16,553 nt of DNA, from NCBI GenBank assembly GCA_902803685.1, contig CADCQR010000058.1, positions 1 through 16,553 of the forward strand. The letters are read 5' to 3'. Below the pieces are notes generated by a model. The model ran no database searches. It was not told the origin of the DNA and saw only the letters and a list, made by a program, of their open reading frames with translations. The position numbers and the translations under genes were made by a program. The first letter of the stretch is position 1; each line of letters starts with the position of its first letter. The DNA comes from an uncultured Erysipelotrichaceae bacterium (GTDB taxonomy: Bacteria > Bacillota_I > Bacilli_A > RF39 > UBA660). This document shows positions 7,844-15,480 of this stretch, one piece after another.

Positions 7844-8893
7844 ATGATATACAGATATGAAATAGTAAATAATGGGATTGAAGATATTCTCTATTTATAT
7901 TTAAATAATATGAACAATGAATTTTCTAGTGAGTTAACTGCTAACCATAATTACAATAACTTAGAATCTATAACACGAGATATTATTAATAACAATAATA
8001 TAAAATTTAATGGTAAAAAGGTATTTCTAATTATAAATGGCATTGTTGTTAAAACTATTGACATTTCTCTTTCACAAGGTAATTTTAAAAGTAACCAAAA
8101 TTACTCTAATGATCATTATATAATAAAATTGGATATAGATACCAATAAACATATTAATATAAGCTTGCATCAGTATCTTATCTTAGTATTAGGAAATTAC
8201 TATAATGATGAGATTACGGATGAAACGTTAAAGTGTATATGCATTTTATATAGAACATATGCCTATAAAGAAATGTTTGAAAAGAAGTATGTTAGCCTAA
8301 GAGCATATTTTAATTACAAAAGCATAAACGACTACAAAAAAGAATGGGGAAATAAATATAATTATATTTATAGAAGACTACAAAGTGTTATAAGAGATAC
8401 TGATTGTCTATTTTTATCTTATAATAACAAGTTTATTTTACCTTTTATTCATAGTTGTAATAACGGATATACATATGGTAGCAATCAATATCCGTATATA
8501 AATAGTGTTAGTAGCCTTTGGGACCTAGCATGCCCATATTCTAAGGAGATATTAGATTTTGACTATAATATCATATCTAAAAAATTAAATATGGATATTA
8601 ACAAAAATAGTAATTTTTCAATACAAGAAAAAGGCACTAATAATCAAATCATTAAGCTACAAATTGATAATAAAGTGTTTTCTGGTGAAGAATTTAAAGT
8701 TTTGTTAAATCTTAAATCACTTAACTTCAATGTGATATTATATAATAAATTTATTAGAGTAATAACGTTTGGCTGTGGCAATTCGATGGGATTAAGTATT
8801 TTTGGAGCAAATGAATTGGCTAAGGACGGAGTAAAGTATTATAATATTTTAAAATATTATTTCCCAAAAACTAAGTTATGTAAGTTGGTGTAA
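7844..8893 (+). CDS. Diverged SpoIID/LytB-domain protein
   Basis: This 349-residue protein shows the order of motifs of SpoIID, a peptidoglycan lytic transglycosylase used in engulfment. Seen (numbered from the ATG at 7844): DETLKCICILYRTYAY at 126-141, where the Glu corresponds to the SpoIID catalytic Glu; FIHSCNNGYT at 201-210; PYINSVSSLWD; SGEEFKVLLNLKS; and TFGCGNSMGLSIFGANELAKDG at 308-329. The last is the GHGVGMSQYGA motif, but here the His is Asn and the Gln is Ile, and the usual AQAVAARTY is also altered. Residues 1-100 are a separate N-terminal region of unknown type. No signal peptide or membrane helix is seen, unlike classical SpoIID. The start ATG at 7844 has AGGTGA eight bases upstream; GTG 7832 and ATG 7835 overlap that site. 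It ends at a strong terminator. Confidence 0.75.
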   Translation: MIYRYEIVNNGIEDILYLYLNNMNNEFSSELTANHNYNNLESITRDIINNNNIKFNGKKVFLIINGIVVKTIDISLSQGNFKSNQNYSNDHYIIKLDIDTNKHINISLHQYLILVLGNYYNDEITDETLKCICILYRTYAYKEMFEKKYVSLRAYFNYKSINDYKKEWGNKYNYIYRRLQSVIRDTDCLFLSYNNKFILPFIHSCNNGYTYGSNQYPYINSVSSLWDLACPYSKEILDFDYNIISKKLNMDINKNSNFSIQEKGTNNQIIKLQIDNKVFSGEEFKVLLNLKSLNFNVILYNKFIRVITFGCGNSMGLSIFGANELAKDGVKYYNILKYYFPKTKLCKLV

Positions 8894-8896
8894 AAT

Positions 8897-8931
8897 AAAA
8901 ATTCTAGAATATCTGCACTCTAGAATTTTTT
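8897..8931. terminator. Bidirectional Rho-independent terminator
   Basis: A perfect 12-bp inverted repeat has arms at 8897-8908 and 8920-8931 (one base of slack), a loop of about 10 nt, and an A-run on the left and T-run on the right. It lies 3 nt past the SpoIID-like stop and about 24 nt past the stop of the convergent 73-residue gene, so it can end both transcripts. Confidence 0.85.
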
Positions 8932-8954
8932 ATATGCATTTATCAACTTACTGT

Positions 8955-9176
8955 CTAACTTTTCGTCTTTGAGCTTAAATAAGCTAATGCTTGTTCAGCT
9001 GTCTTATACATATCAACAGTATTTTTTAAAAATTTTGAGTAATTTTCTACCGTTGCTATAAATTCTTCCAATTCGGAGAAATTGTTATTAGTAGCCAACG
9101 TTCTAATAGTAGCAGTGCTTGCATTTAATTCTTTGACATAGCCTTCTATTTCATTGTATGATACGTTCCCTATCAC
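8955..9176 (-). CDS. Small helical ESAT-6/WXG100-like protein, probable type VII substrate
   Basis: This 73-residue protein is the last gene of the type VII operon. It looks like a helical hairpin: helix 1 about 7-29, a turn at TNNNF (30-33), and helix 2 about 34-67. The second helix carries NYSKFLKNTVDMYKTAE, like the C-terminal half of WXG100 proteins, and Y57-K-T-A-E61 fits the YxxxD/E type VII export motif. There is no W-x-G in the turn, and the protein is about 20-25 residues shorter than usual WXG100 proteins. The start is GTG at 9176 with GGAGGG six bases upstream; it overlaps the stop of the preceding gene by one base (TAGTG), so translation is coupled. The substrate role is inferred from size, motif and context. 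Confidence 0.75.
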   Translation of the reverse strand: MIGNVSYNEIEGYVKELNASTATIRTLATNNNFSELEEFIATVENYSKFLKNTVDMYKTAEQALAYLSSKTKS

Positions 9177-9400
9177 TATTTTCCCTCCAAACTATCTAAT
9201 TTTTTCATTCCTGGCTGCTCTGTTATATTATCGCTTTTTTTATTTGAAAATTTATTAGAAGCATTTATTACTACTTGTTTATATTCCTCTATACTTTCTA
9301 TGTGATTTAAGTTATCTTGATTGTTATATGCCACTTTTAATTTTCCTATAACTTCAAAAATCTTATTAATAGCTAATACGTACTTATTATAATCAGACAT
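9176..9400 (-). CDS. Small helical protein of the type VII operon
   Basis: This 74-residue protein has two predicted helices (about 4-28 and 33-50) and a charged, Gly/Pro-containing tail (51-74). It has no membrane segment, no W-x-G motif and no family I can name. A YNNQD sequence at 25-29 formally fits YxxxD but sits at the end of the first helix, not after the second. The start ATG at 9400 follows AGGAGG. It lies 9 bp after yukD and overlaps the next small gene by one base. Its place and size suggest that it pairs with the 73-residue protein as an ESAT-6/CFP-10-like heterodimer or acts as its chaperone. This is inference. Confidence 0.72.
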   Translation of the reverse strand: MSDYNKYVLAINKIFEVIGKLKVAYNNQDNLNHIESIEEYKQVVINASNKFSNKKSDNITEQPGMKKLDSLEGK

Positions 9401-9409
9401 AGCAACCTC

Positions 9410-9664
9410 CTAAATTAAAATAATCCTTGAGCCATTCTTTAAATCTGTTTCTCTAACTGCTTTATTTATATCATATACTACTCCAGTATCTTTACTATAT
9501 AGATTAGAGACCTCATCCATATTATAGGAGCCCTCAGTTAATTCCACTAATTCTTCTTCTATTAATTTTTTTATTGTGCCAATCTTTTTATTAATTGGTA
9601 TGTACAAATCATATGTACGTTCTGCTTTAGGGATGTCTAAAATAACTAAAATCTTGTTTTTCAT
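9410..9664 (-). CDS. yukD: YukD/EsaB ubiquitin-like type VII accessory protein
   Basis: This 84-residue protein matches the YukD/EsaB family in length and pattern: an N-terminal beta strand KILVILDIP, TYDLYIPINKKIGTIKKLIEE at about 17-37 forming strand 2 and the main helix, and the C-terminal strand with the NGSRIILI ending. YukD proteins have a ubiquitin-like fold without the C-terminal Gly-Gly used for conjugation, and none is present here. In Bacillus and Staphylococcus it is a soluble cytoplasmic component needed for type VII secretion and is encoded beside EssC. The gene starts 8 bp after the essC stop, and its ribosome binding site AGGAAAG overlaps the end of essC, which points to coupled translation. 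Confidence 0.9.
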   Translation of the reverse strand: MKNKILVILDIPKAERTYDLYIPINKKIGTIKKLIEEELVELTEGSYNMDEVSNLYSKDTGVVYDINKAVRETDLKNGSRIILI

Positions 9665-9672
9665 TTAAATCA

Positions 9673-12600
9673 CTACTTTCCTGATAATAATTTAATTAGA
9701 GTAGCCTTACCCTTGTGTATATTATATCCAAAACCTGGTTCTACATCAGCTCTTAGTATTTTAGCAGCAGTTGTAACTTTAAGTGTAAATTGATTGCCAA
9801 TTCCATTACCTATCCAAATGCCTTCAGATAAATCACAGTTAGATTTGTACCAACTTTCGAAAGCTATAGATTTGATGTTGTTTATAGTTTCCACAAATAT
9901 AAATCTAATATTTTGTGTCTGTTGGGCGACTTCCATAATTGATGTAAATTGCGTCTTCTGATCCTCTGTTGCCTTATTCATATATGTCTGTGGTCCAGTC
10001 ATTATACAAATTATAGGAGATAAGGCATTGTTTTCAATCTGACTATTTATCGTCTGAGCAAATGATTCAAATACTGCTGATGGATCTTCGCTATCAAACT
10101 CTATATTATCGTATTTATCATAATTGTATTCTTCTAAAACAGAAATACTATCAGCCACAAATACGTTAGAATTTGGAATCTTTGCAGCTACTTTAACGAC
10201 GCCATCAATAAAGTCAGGATCTGATGTGATATCATCGCCAGTAATATTTATTATTATATTATCACTAGGGTTAATCTTTGATATCATTAGAGACTCTTTT
10301 TCTATTCCGATTGGCAATATATTAATGTTACTTTGAACTTCTTCAACACTTTCAAGGGTTACTACTGAAGGAAGAACTGGTATTTTATTTGCTTGAGTTT
10401 TACAAATCCCCTTTAACTTTTGACATACAACTTTAATATATTCTGTCAATAAGTCAGCCTGATATGCATATGCGGTTTGAAATTCATATATGTTATCTAA
10501 TAAAATCATTCCACGGCCAAATAGTTTTGATGGTTCTTTTTTTCTTACGCCAGGAATTACAGAAACATAGTCAGATGGGTCGTTAAACTGTAAGACAACA
10601 CTTTGACTAAAGTTTTGCCTTACTTTATATCTTAATGTATTCGGACCATTTGTGCTTAATACGAATATTACACCATATTTCAAGCAATCTCTTGTCAGCT
10701 GAGTAATAGCGTCCTCATAATCTGGATAATTTTCAAAGAATGCTTCAGCGTTATTAATCACAACTATAATTAAAGGAATTTGCTTTCCTCCATGATTTAT
10801 ATAGAAATCATAAGATCCATTATAATCAACAAATATTTTTTTTCTAGTTTCTACAGTTTCTAAAATTATTTTAAAAAGGTTTTCAATTTTTTCAGCATCT
10901 GTTGATAGTAAGGCTTCTCCTACATGTGGTGCACCTTTAAATACAGTTAATGTTTCTGCACCGCAATCAATAATGTAAAAATTAACTTCATCAGCGTCAT
11001 GTTCTGTAATTGATGAGTAAATAATGCTAGTTAGCATTAATTCTTTTCCGCTTCCAGCTGATCCATATATTATAGTGTTTCCTTCTCTAGATAATGGCAA
11101 GGTTAGAATATCCTGTCTCTGATTATCCGGATCATCATATTCGCCTATTATTGGATTAATATCATTTTTGACTATATTAAATTTATATTTTTTTCTTAAA
11201 TCTTCCACATAAATTGTTCCAGGTATACTGTCAAGCCATAGTTGGTCAATTTGTATGTTGGAACTTTTTGCTTCGTCAACTATATATTTTACTATGTTTG
11301 TAATTTCTTCTCCTTTAGACTCTACAGTAACTTCCTTTTTCCTAGTATCCAATGATTTTATTATATTGCCAACATTATCTATCAATTCTATAGACTGATC
11401 TACCTTTTTCTTTCTTTTTTCTGTTGGATAATACTGAGCACCAGCCCAAGCTGCTTGTCCCATGGCAAAAAGCTCATTGTAACCAACTTGTAAATAGAAT
11501 CTACCTGGATTTTTTAGTGATGCTGCATCTGGAACTTTAATCATATCCATTGAATCTGACTTATCTTGAACTTTTAAACATACCCTAAACTTTGTGTTTG
11601 ACCAAATTTGATCATTTACTACACCATTTGGTTTCTGTGTTGCCAAAATCAAGTGAACACCTAAGGAACGACCAATACGTGCCGTAGATATTAATTGATC
11701 CATAAATTCAGGTCGTTGTGCTTTTAATTCCGCAAACTCATCTGATATTATAAATAAATGGGATATTGGGCTGCTGACAAGCCCTTTTCTATATAGTCCT
11801 TGATACTTATATATGTCAATAGTACTTTCATTTAATTTATCTCTTGCCTCATTAAACATCCTCTGTCTTTTTCGAAGTTCAGATTGAATTGATGCTAAAG
11901 ATCTATTCATTTCAACAGTATCTAGGTTTGTAATTGTTCCTGCTAAATGCGGTAATTTCATACCTGTTTCCTTATTCTGGAAAACTCCAGCCAAACCTCC
12001 ACCTTTATAATCTATCAGTACGAATGATACTTCATATGGATGGTAGTTTAATGCCATAGAGACAATATAACTGATGATAAATTCAGATTTTCCAGAACCA
12101 GTCATACCAGCAACCAATCCATGTGGACCGTGAAATTTTTCATGTAAATCTAGTTTGAATAACTCATGCTGTCTATCTAAACCTACTGGGGCTTGAAGTG
12201 ATTTAGTCGGGTCGTTACTTTTCCAACGATTTAGAACATTTAACTGTTCTACCATACCGACGTTATACATTTCTAGAAATGAAAGACTATTAGGTAAGTT
12301 TTGATTTTCTTTTGCAATATCAATGGGAATGTTAGCAAGTATTTTGCATGCGTCATACATATTTAAATTTGGATCATGGTCTGCCATAAATTCTTTTTGT
12401 TTATTTGATACTAATTCATTTTCAAAAATACCAGATTTTTTTTCTCCAACACTTATGAATGTTTTACATTCATTTGGAATATTTACTAATCTGGGACTAA
12501 TGACAATTAAGCTAAATCCATAATTTATATTCATCTCCGCTACATCTTTAATTAGCTCTAAGTCACGATACATCTTATAATTATCTGTAACTATAACATA

Positions 12601-14259
12601 ATAAGGTTTATAATGATGATAATCTGCTGTCGACTGCTCTATATTTCCATTTACCTCTTTATTCTTTCTAGCTTGAACTTCCTGTTCCAAGGTTAAAGAT
12701 AATTCCTTTGCTTCATCTAGATTTGTTGCAAAGTATCTTCGTGTCTTGTCGTTATTCCAACAATGCGGTGCAATTTTCATATATTGCCATTTTAAATCAT
12801 TTTTATCATCTGTTAAAATAACTATTTTCAAATCTTCAAAAGAATGATAAACCATCATTTGTAGCATTAAATTATCTAGAAATTGATATTTTATTGAAGC
12901 AGAACCAATAATTGCTGTTATTCTGTTTTTTATAAATGATAATGAAATTGGTACATTTTCCAACATTGTAGACTCAGCACCTAGTTTATATACTTTTTCT
13001 AATAAATCGTCAGTCTCTAGTTCGAAATGAGCCTGTGGAAAATTGATTGCCCCCGATAAACTTCTCGATCCAATTCCTAAGCGCAAATCTAGGAAATCAT
13101 CTTGATCTAATTCTCTTTCCCATAAGTTTCTTTTTCTCTGGTATAAGACATCTTTGGTAGCTGAAATTGGTAAATAATTATCTATTAAGATTTGTCTTTG
13201 CATCTTCATTTCAGACTGAATTTTAGCTCTTTTTTCTTCAATGTATTGAGTATATTTAGTTTGCCTTAAATTTTCCCTTTTCAATCTTTGTTTATTTTGA
13301 TATCTTTTTGTAATCATCGGCCATAACAGCATTGATGCTAGCATACCGCCAGACATAATCAAGCTTGGATATGCTTGAGATAAATCTGTTGTGCCATTTA
13401 ATACATTATTAAGAGTTTGAAATGTAGTCGTACCCGAAACCATTCCCATTGTTAACATTGGACCTACTGATAATATAGCCGGTGTTGTATCTTCCGCTTC
13501 TTTTCCAGGAGGCGGGTCGATTGAAATATTAACATCCTCTATTTTAGTCTTAAATCTTGGTGCACGATAAAAATATTCGTCTTCTTTAAAGAATTCAACA
13601 ACCTCATCATCGGCACTATCTTCTGTAGTCTGTTTTTGCGCTATTGGTAAAACCTTATTAAATGCATATTGGTCATACGAGATACAGTTCTGAATATTAC
13701 TAATTATTATTTGACCATTCATTACTGTTATTTTTAATCCCATTATGAATATGATATCTCCATATTCTAATGTTTGTTGTGTAACCGTTCTGTTATTGAC
13801 ATATGTTCCATATTTACTACCTAAATCAACAATGGCCCAAACACCATTATTTAATATTAGTTTAGCATGTTGCGGTGAGACTAAGGGATTTATATATATG
13901 ATACTAGCATTTTGACTATTTCCTATTACATATTCTCCGTTTTGATTAGCACTTAATATCATTCTATCTTTATCGCAATTTGGAGAACAGTACAAAATCA
14001 CATATTCATTATCAGTGTTAATTTTTAAAAAGTACATACTATATTCGCTAAGGTAAGCGGACTCAATTTCTCTAGATCCAGCCATGATTTTAGTTTCAAA
14101 GTCACTTTTTATTTTCCATCTACCTTCATTTTCTTCAACATTTATAAGGTTACGGCTGTTCCCTAGGTAGTCGTTATCTGTAATCCAATAATTTCCAGCA
14201 ATTATATTAGGTAAATTAAAATTTATTATCTTGCTCTTTTTTATCAATCTAACTATCAT
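9673..14259 (-). CDS. essC: Type VII secretion ATPase EssC/YukBA (FtsK/SpoIIIE family)
   Basis: This 1528-residue protein is a full-length EssC, the motor of Firmicutes type VII secretion. Domains in order: a diverged first FHA-like region (about 1-95); a clear FHA domain (about 106-185) with SPQHAKL and GSKYGTYVNNR; two membrane helices (about 259-280 and 298-319); a basic linker; then three ATPase domains. Domain 1 is intact: Walker A GMTGSGKS at 718-725, DYKGGGLAG, and Walker B FIISDEFAEL with D840-E841. Domain 2 has GSAGSGKE at 1066-1073, with Glu replacing the usual Ser/Thr, and NN in place of the acidic Walker B pair. Domain 3 (about 1310-1528) has no P-loop. The start is ATG 14259 with GGGGTG upstream; TTG 14274 has no ribosome binding site. 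It is the first gene of the operon. Confidence 0.97.
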   Translation of the reverse strand: MIVRLIKKSKIINFNLPNIIAGNYWITDNDYLGNSRNLINVEENEGRWKIKSDFETKIMAGSREIESAYLSEYSMYFLKINTDNEYVILYCSPNCDKDRMILSANQNGEYVIGNSQNASIIYINPLVSPQHAKLILNNGVWAIVDLGSKYGTYVNNRTVTQQTLEYGDIIFIMGLKITVMNGQIIISNIQNCISYDQYAFNKVLPIAQKQTTEDSADDEVVEFFKEDEYFYRAPRFKTKIEDVNISIDPPPGKEAEDTTPAILSVGPMLTMGMVSGTTTFQTLNNVLNGTTDLSQAYPSLIMSGGMLASMLLWPMITKRYQNKQRLKRENLRQTKYTQYIEEKRAKIQSEMKMQRQILIDNYLPISATKDVLYQRKRNLWERELDQDDFLDLRLGIGSRSLSGAINFPQAHFELETDDLLEKVYKLGAESTMLENVPISLSFIKNRITAIIGSASIKYQFLDNLMLQMMVYHSFEDLKIVILTDDKNDLKWQYMKIAPHCWNNDKTRRYFATNLDEAKELSLTLEQEVQARKNKEVNGNIEQSTADYHHYKPYYVIVTDNYKMYRDLELIKDVAEMNINYGFSLIVISPRLVNIPNECKTFISVGEKKSGIFENELVSNKQKEFMADHDPNLNMYDACKILANIPIDIAKENQNLPNSLSFLEMYNVGMVEQLNVLNRWKSNDPTKSLQAPVGLDRQHELFKLDLHEKFHGPHGLVAGMTGSGKSEFIISYIVSMALNYHPYEVSFVLIDYKGGGLAGVFQNKETGMKLPHLAGTITNLDTVEMNRSLASIQSELRKRQRMFNEARDKLNESTIDIYKYQGLYRKGLVSSPISHLFIISDEFAELKAQRPEFMDQLISTARIGRSLGVHLILATQKPNGVVNDQIWSNTKFRVCLKVQDKSDSMDMIKVPDAASLKNPGRFYLQVGYNELFAMGQAAWAGAQYYPTEKRKKKVDQSIELIDNVGNIIKSLDTRKKEVTVESKGEEITNIVKYIVDEAKSSNIQIDQLWLDSIPGTIYVEDLRKKYKFNIVKNDINPIIGEYDDPDNQRQDILTLPLSREGNTIIYGSAGSGKELMLTSIIYSSITEHDADEVNFYIIDCGAETLTVFKGAPHVGEALLSTDAEKIENLFKIILETVETRKKIFVDYNGSYDFYINHGGKQIPLIIVVINNAEAFFENYPDYEDAITQLTRDCLKYGVIFVLSTNGPNTLRYKVRQNFSQSVVLQFNDPSDYVSVIPGVRKKEPSKLFGRGMILLDNIYEFQTAYAYQADLLTEYIKVVCQKLKGICKTQANKIPVLPSVVTLESVEEVQSNINILPIGIEKESLMISKINPSDNIIINITGDDITSDPDFIDGVVKVAAKIPNSNVFVADSISVLEEYNYDKYDNIEFDSEDPSAVFESFAQTINSQIENNALSPIICIMTGPQTYMNKATEDQKTQFTSIMEVAQQTQNIRFIFVETINNIKSIAFESWYKSNCDLSEGIWIGNGIGNQFTLKVTTAAKILRADVEPGFGYNIHKGKATLIKLLSGK

Positions 14260-14292
14260 ATCTAGACACCCCAATTATTATCTTATATATCG

Positions 14293-14321
14293 ATTATACA
14301 TTTTTTTATTAATTTTTACAA
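14293..14321 (-). promoter_or_regulatory. Sigma-A-type promoter of the type VII operon
   Basis: On the minus strand TTGTAA (14321-14316) and TATAAT (14298-14293) are 17 nt apart, the optimal spacing. Transcription would start near 14286 and give a leader of about 27 nt before essC. This makes essC the first gene of its transcript and separates it from the holin-like gene upstream. A perfect TTGACA further up (about 14380) has no -10 box at a workable distance. Confidence 0.65.
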
Positions 14322-14397
14322 TCAAATTCAAAATATATTGTATCTCATAGAACCACATTAATATATTTATATATTGTCAAACTGCTAAAATATTGTG

Positions 14398-14697
14398 CTA
14401 CAAATTTTTTTGCCTGTTTCTTAAACTAGTATAAGTTGATATTTTACCTTCAAATGTTTTATATATAGAATCTGCACCAATAAAAGAAAATAATCCAACC
14501 CATAAGGAGGCGGGAAGTTTGATATTTGTAAATGAATAGCAAAATGCTGAACCAAAAATTATATTAATGATTAGAGAATATTGTATTAAATATTTTTTTT
14601 TCGGCAATAAAACTTTGGTTTTTTGAATGAACGTGCATGAAAATGCGCTTATAATTGTAGAAACAAACAATAGCTTTTGTATTATTTCAAAATTCAT
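14398..14697 (-). CDS. Small holin-like membrane protein
   Basis: This 99-residue protein has three hydrophobic segments, about 8-24, 37-57 and 63-79, and a basic hydrophilic C-terminus. The pattern of a short N-terminal MNFEIIQKL lead, a KKK loop, and SLWVGLFSFIGADSIYKTFEGK near the end resembles membrane proteins of phage lysis modules in Clostridia that are often labelled holins. This likeness is recalled, not searched. No endolysin or other phage gene is next to it. The start ATG at 14697 follows AGGAGA at five bases. It lies after the terminator of the histidine phosphatase and before the essC promoter, so it is probably transcribed alone, although no clear promoter was seen. A role in the type VII locus cannot be excluded. 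Confidence 0.6.
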   Translation of the reverse strand: MNFEIIQKLLFVSTIISAFSCTFIQKTKVLLPKKKYLIQYSLIINIIFGSAFCYSFTNIKLPASLWVGLFSFIGADSIYKTFEGKISTYTSLRNRQKNL

Positions 14698-14737
14698 ATT
14701 TTCTCCTAATTTAATAAATATATATGTAATATCAAAT

Positions 14738-14760
14738 AAAAAAATAGCATTCTTGCTATC
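14738..14760 (-). terminator. Rho-independent terminator of the histidine phosphatase gene
   Basis: The minus strand reads ATAGC, a six-base loop AAGAAT, GCTAT and a run of seven T's (complement of 14738-14744). It starts 26 nt after the histidine phosphatase stop. The stem is short, but the U-tract is strong. Confidence 0.75.
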
Positions 14761-14785
14761 TGATTTTAAATTTAATATCTAATGT

Positions 14786-15319
14786 TTATAGTTTGTACTT
14801 TTTTATCTCGCAATTAGCAAGTCCAAGAGCTTGAACATTCCCATCTTTGGGGACCCCGTTAAAATAGCAATTAATGGCTTTGGTAACACCCTCATGTGTA
14901 ACTATTAATATTGTCTTATCACTGTACTTTTCCTTAATATCATCTAAAAAAGCTCTTATTCTAGCAAAAAAATCAATGATACTCTCAGCACTTTGATATT
15001 TCGTTTTATCATTATAATTCCAATATAAGTCACGATTCAACGAACTAAAGCTTTTTCCCGTAAATTCTCCACAATCTCGTTCCTTTATTCTCTCGTCAAA
15101 TATTACTGGATAATTGTTGATATTTATAATTTCCATTGTATGTTTTGTTCTTATCAATGGCGAGCAAATCATCAAATCAAAAACAATATCTTTTAGTTCA
15201 TTACTTGCGATCTTAGCTTGCTGTATTCCGTTTTGATTTAAGTCTATATCTCTGATGCCATCCATAATTTTGCTAACATTACCATCAGTTTGCCCATGTC
15301 TTATAACATATAAATCCAT
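14786..15319 (-). CDS. Histidine phosphatase (phosphoglycerate mutase-like) family protein
   Basis: This 177-residue soluble enzyme belongs to the histidine phosphatase superfamily, which forms a phospho-histidine intermediate. Key residues seen: the R7-H8-G9 motif with H8 as the phosphorylated residue, SPLIRTKHT at 53-61 with R57, ERDCGEFTG at 80-88 providing the acidic proton donor region, and the second His H142 in VTHEGV. The length and single-domain form match small broad-specificity phosphatases and CobC-like enzymes rather than glycolytic phosphoglycerate mutase. No cobalamin genes are nearby, so the substrate is open. The start ATG at 15319 follows GGAGG at seven bases. It is flanked by a good terminator and appears to be its own transcription unit. 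Confidence 0.93.
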   Translation of the reverse strand: MDLYVIRHGQTDGNVSKIMDGIRDIDLNQNGIQQAKIASNELKDIVFDLMICSPLIRTKHTMEIININNYPVIFDERIKERDCGEFTGKSFSSLNRDLYWNYNDKTKYQSAESIIDFFARIRAFLDDIKEKYSDKTILIVTHEGVTKAINCYFNGVPKDGNVQALGLANCEIKKYKL

Positions 15320-15424
15320 TTTATTCCTCCATAATTTAATATAAATATTAGTAATTTATGATATCACAAATATCTTTTGCTTTATTTGAATATCTTAATA
15401 TCTCTAAAATTGATGATGACTACA

Positions 15425-15443
15425 AAATTATGCAGTATAATTT
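15425..15443 (-). terminator. Weak hairpin after the HAD hydrolase gene
   Basis: A seven-base AT-only inverted repeat, AAATTAT (15425-15431) and ATAATTT (15437-15443), with a five-base loop lies about 40 nt past the HAD gene stop. The minus strand continues TTGTAG, so the U-tract is poor. It may act as a weak terminator. Confidence 0.25.
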
Positions 15444-15480
15444 CATTCAACTTATCATGTGAACGACAGTTTTATTAATA

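Noticed and set aside
6817..8893. LXG or other polymorphic toxin effectors of the type VII system
   Set aside because: No LXG domain, toxin C-terminus or immunity pair was recognised; the two plus-strand genes match PLC and SpoIID families instead.
14340..14400. Perfect TTGACA on the minus strand upstream of essC as the main promoter
   Set aside because: No -10-like hexamer is found 15-19 nt downstream; the TTGTAA-17-TATAAT pair closer to essC is better.
14398..14697. Prophage remnant spanning the right part of the window
   Set aside because: Only one holin-like gene is present; no integrase, structural, replication or endolysin gene was found.
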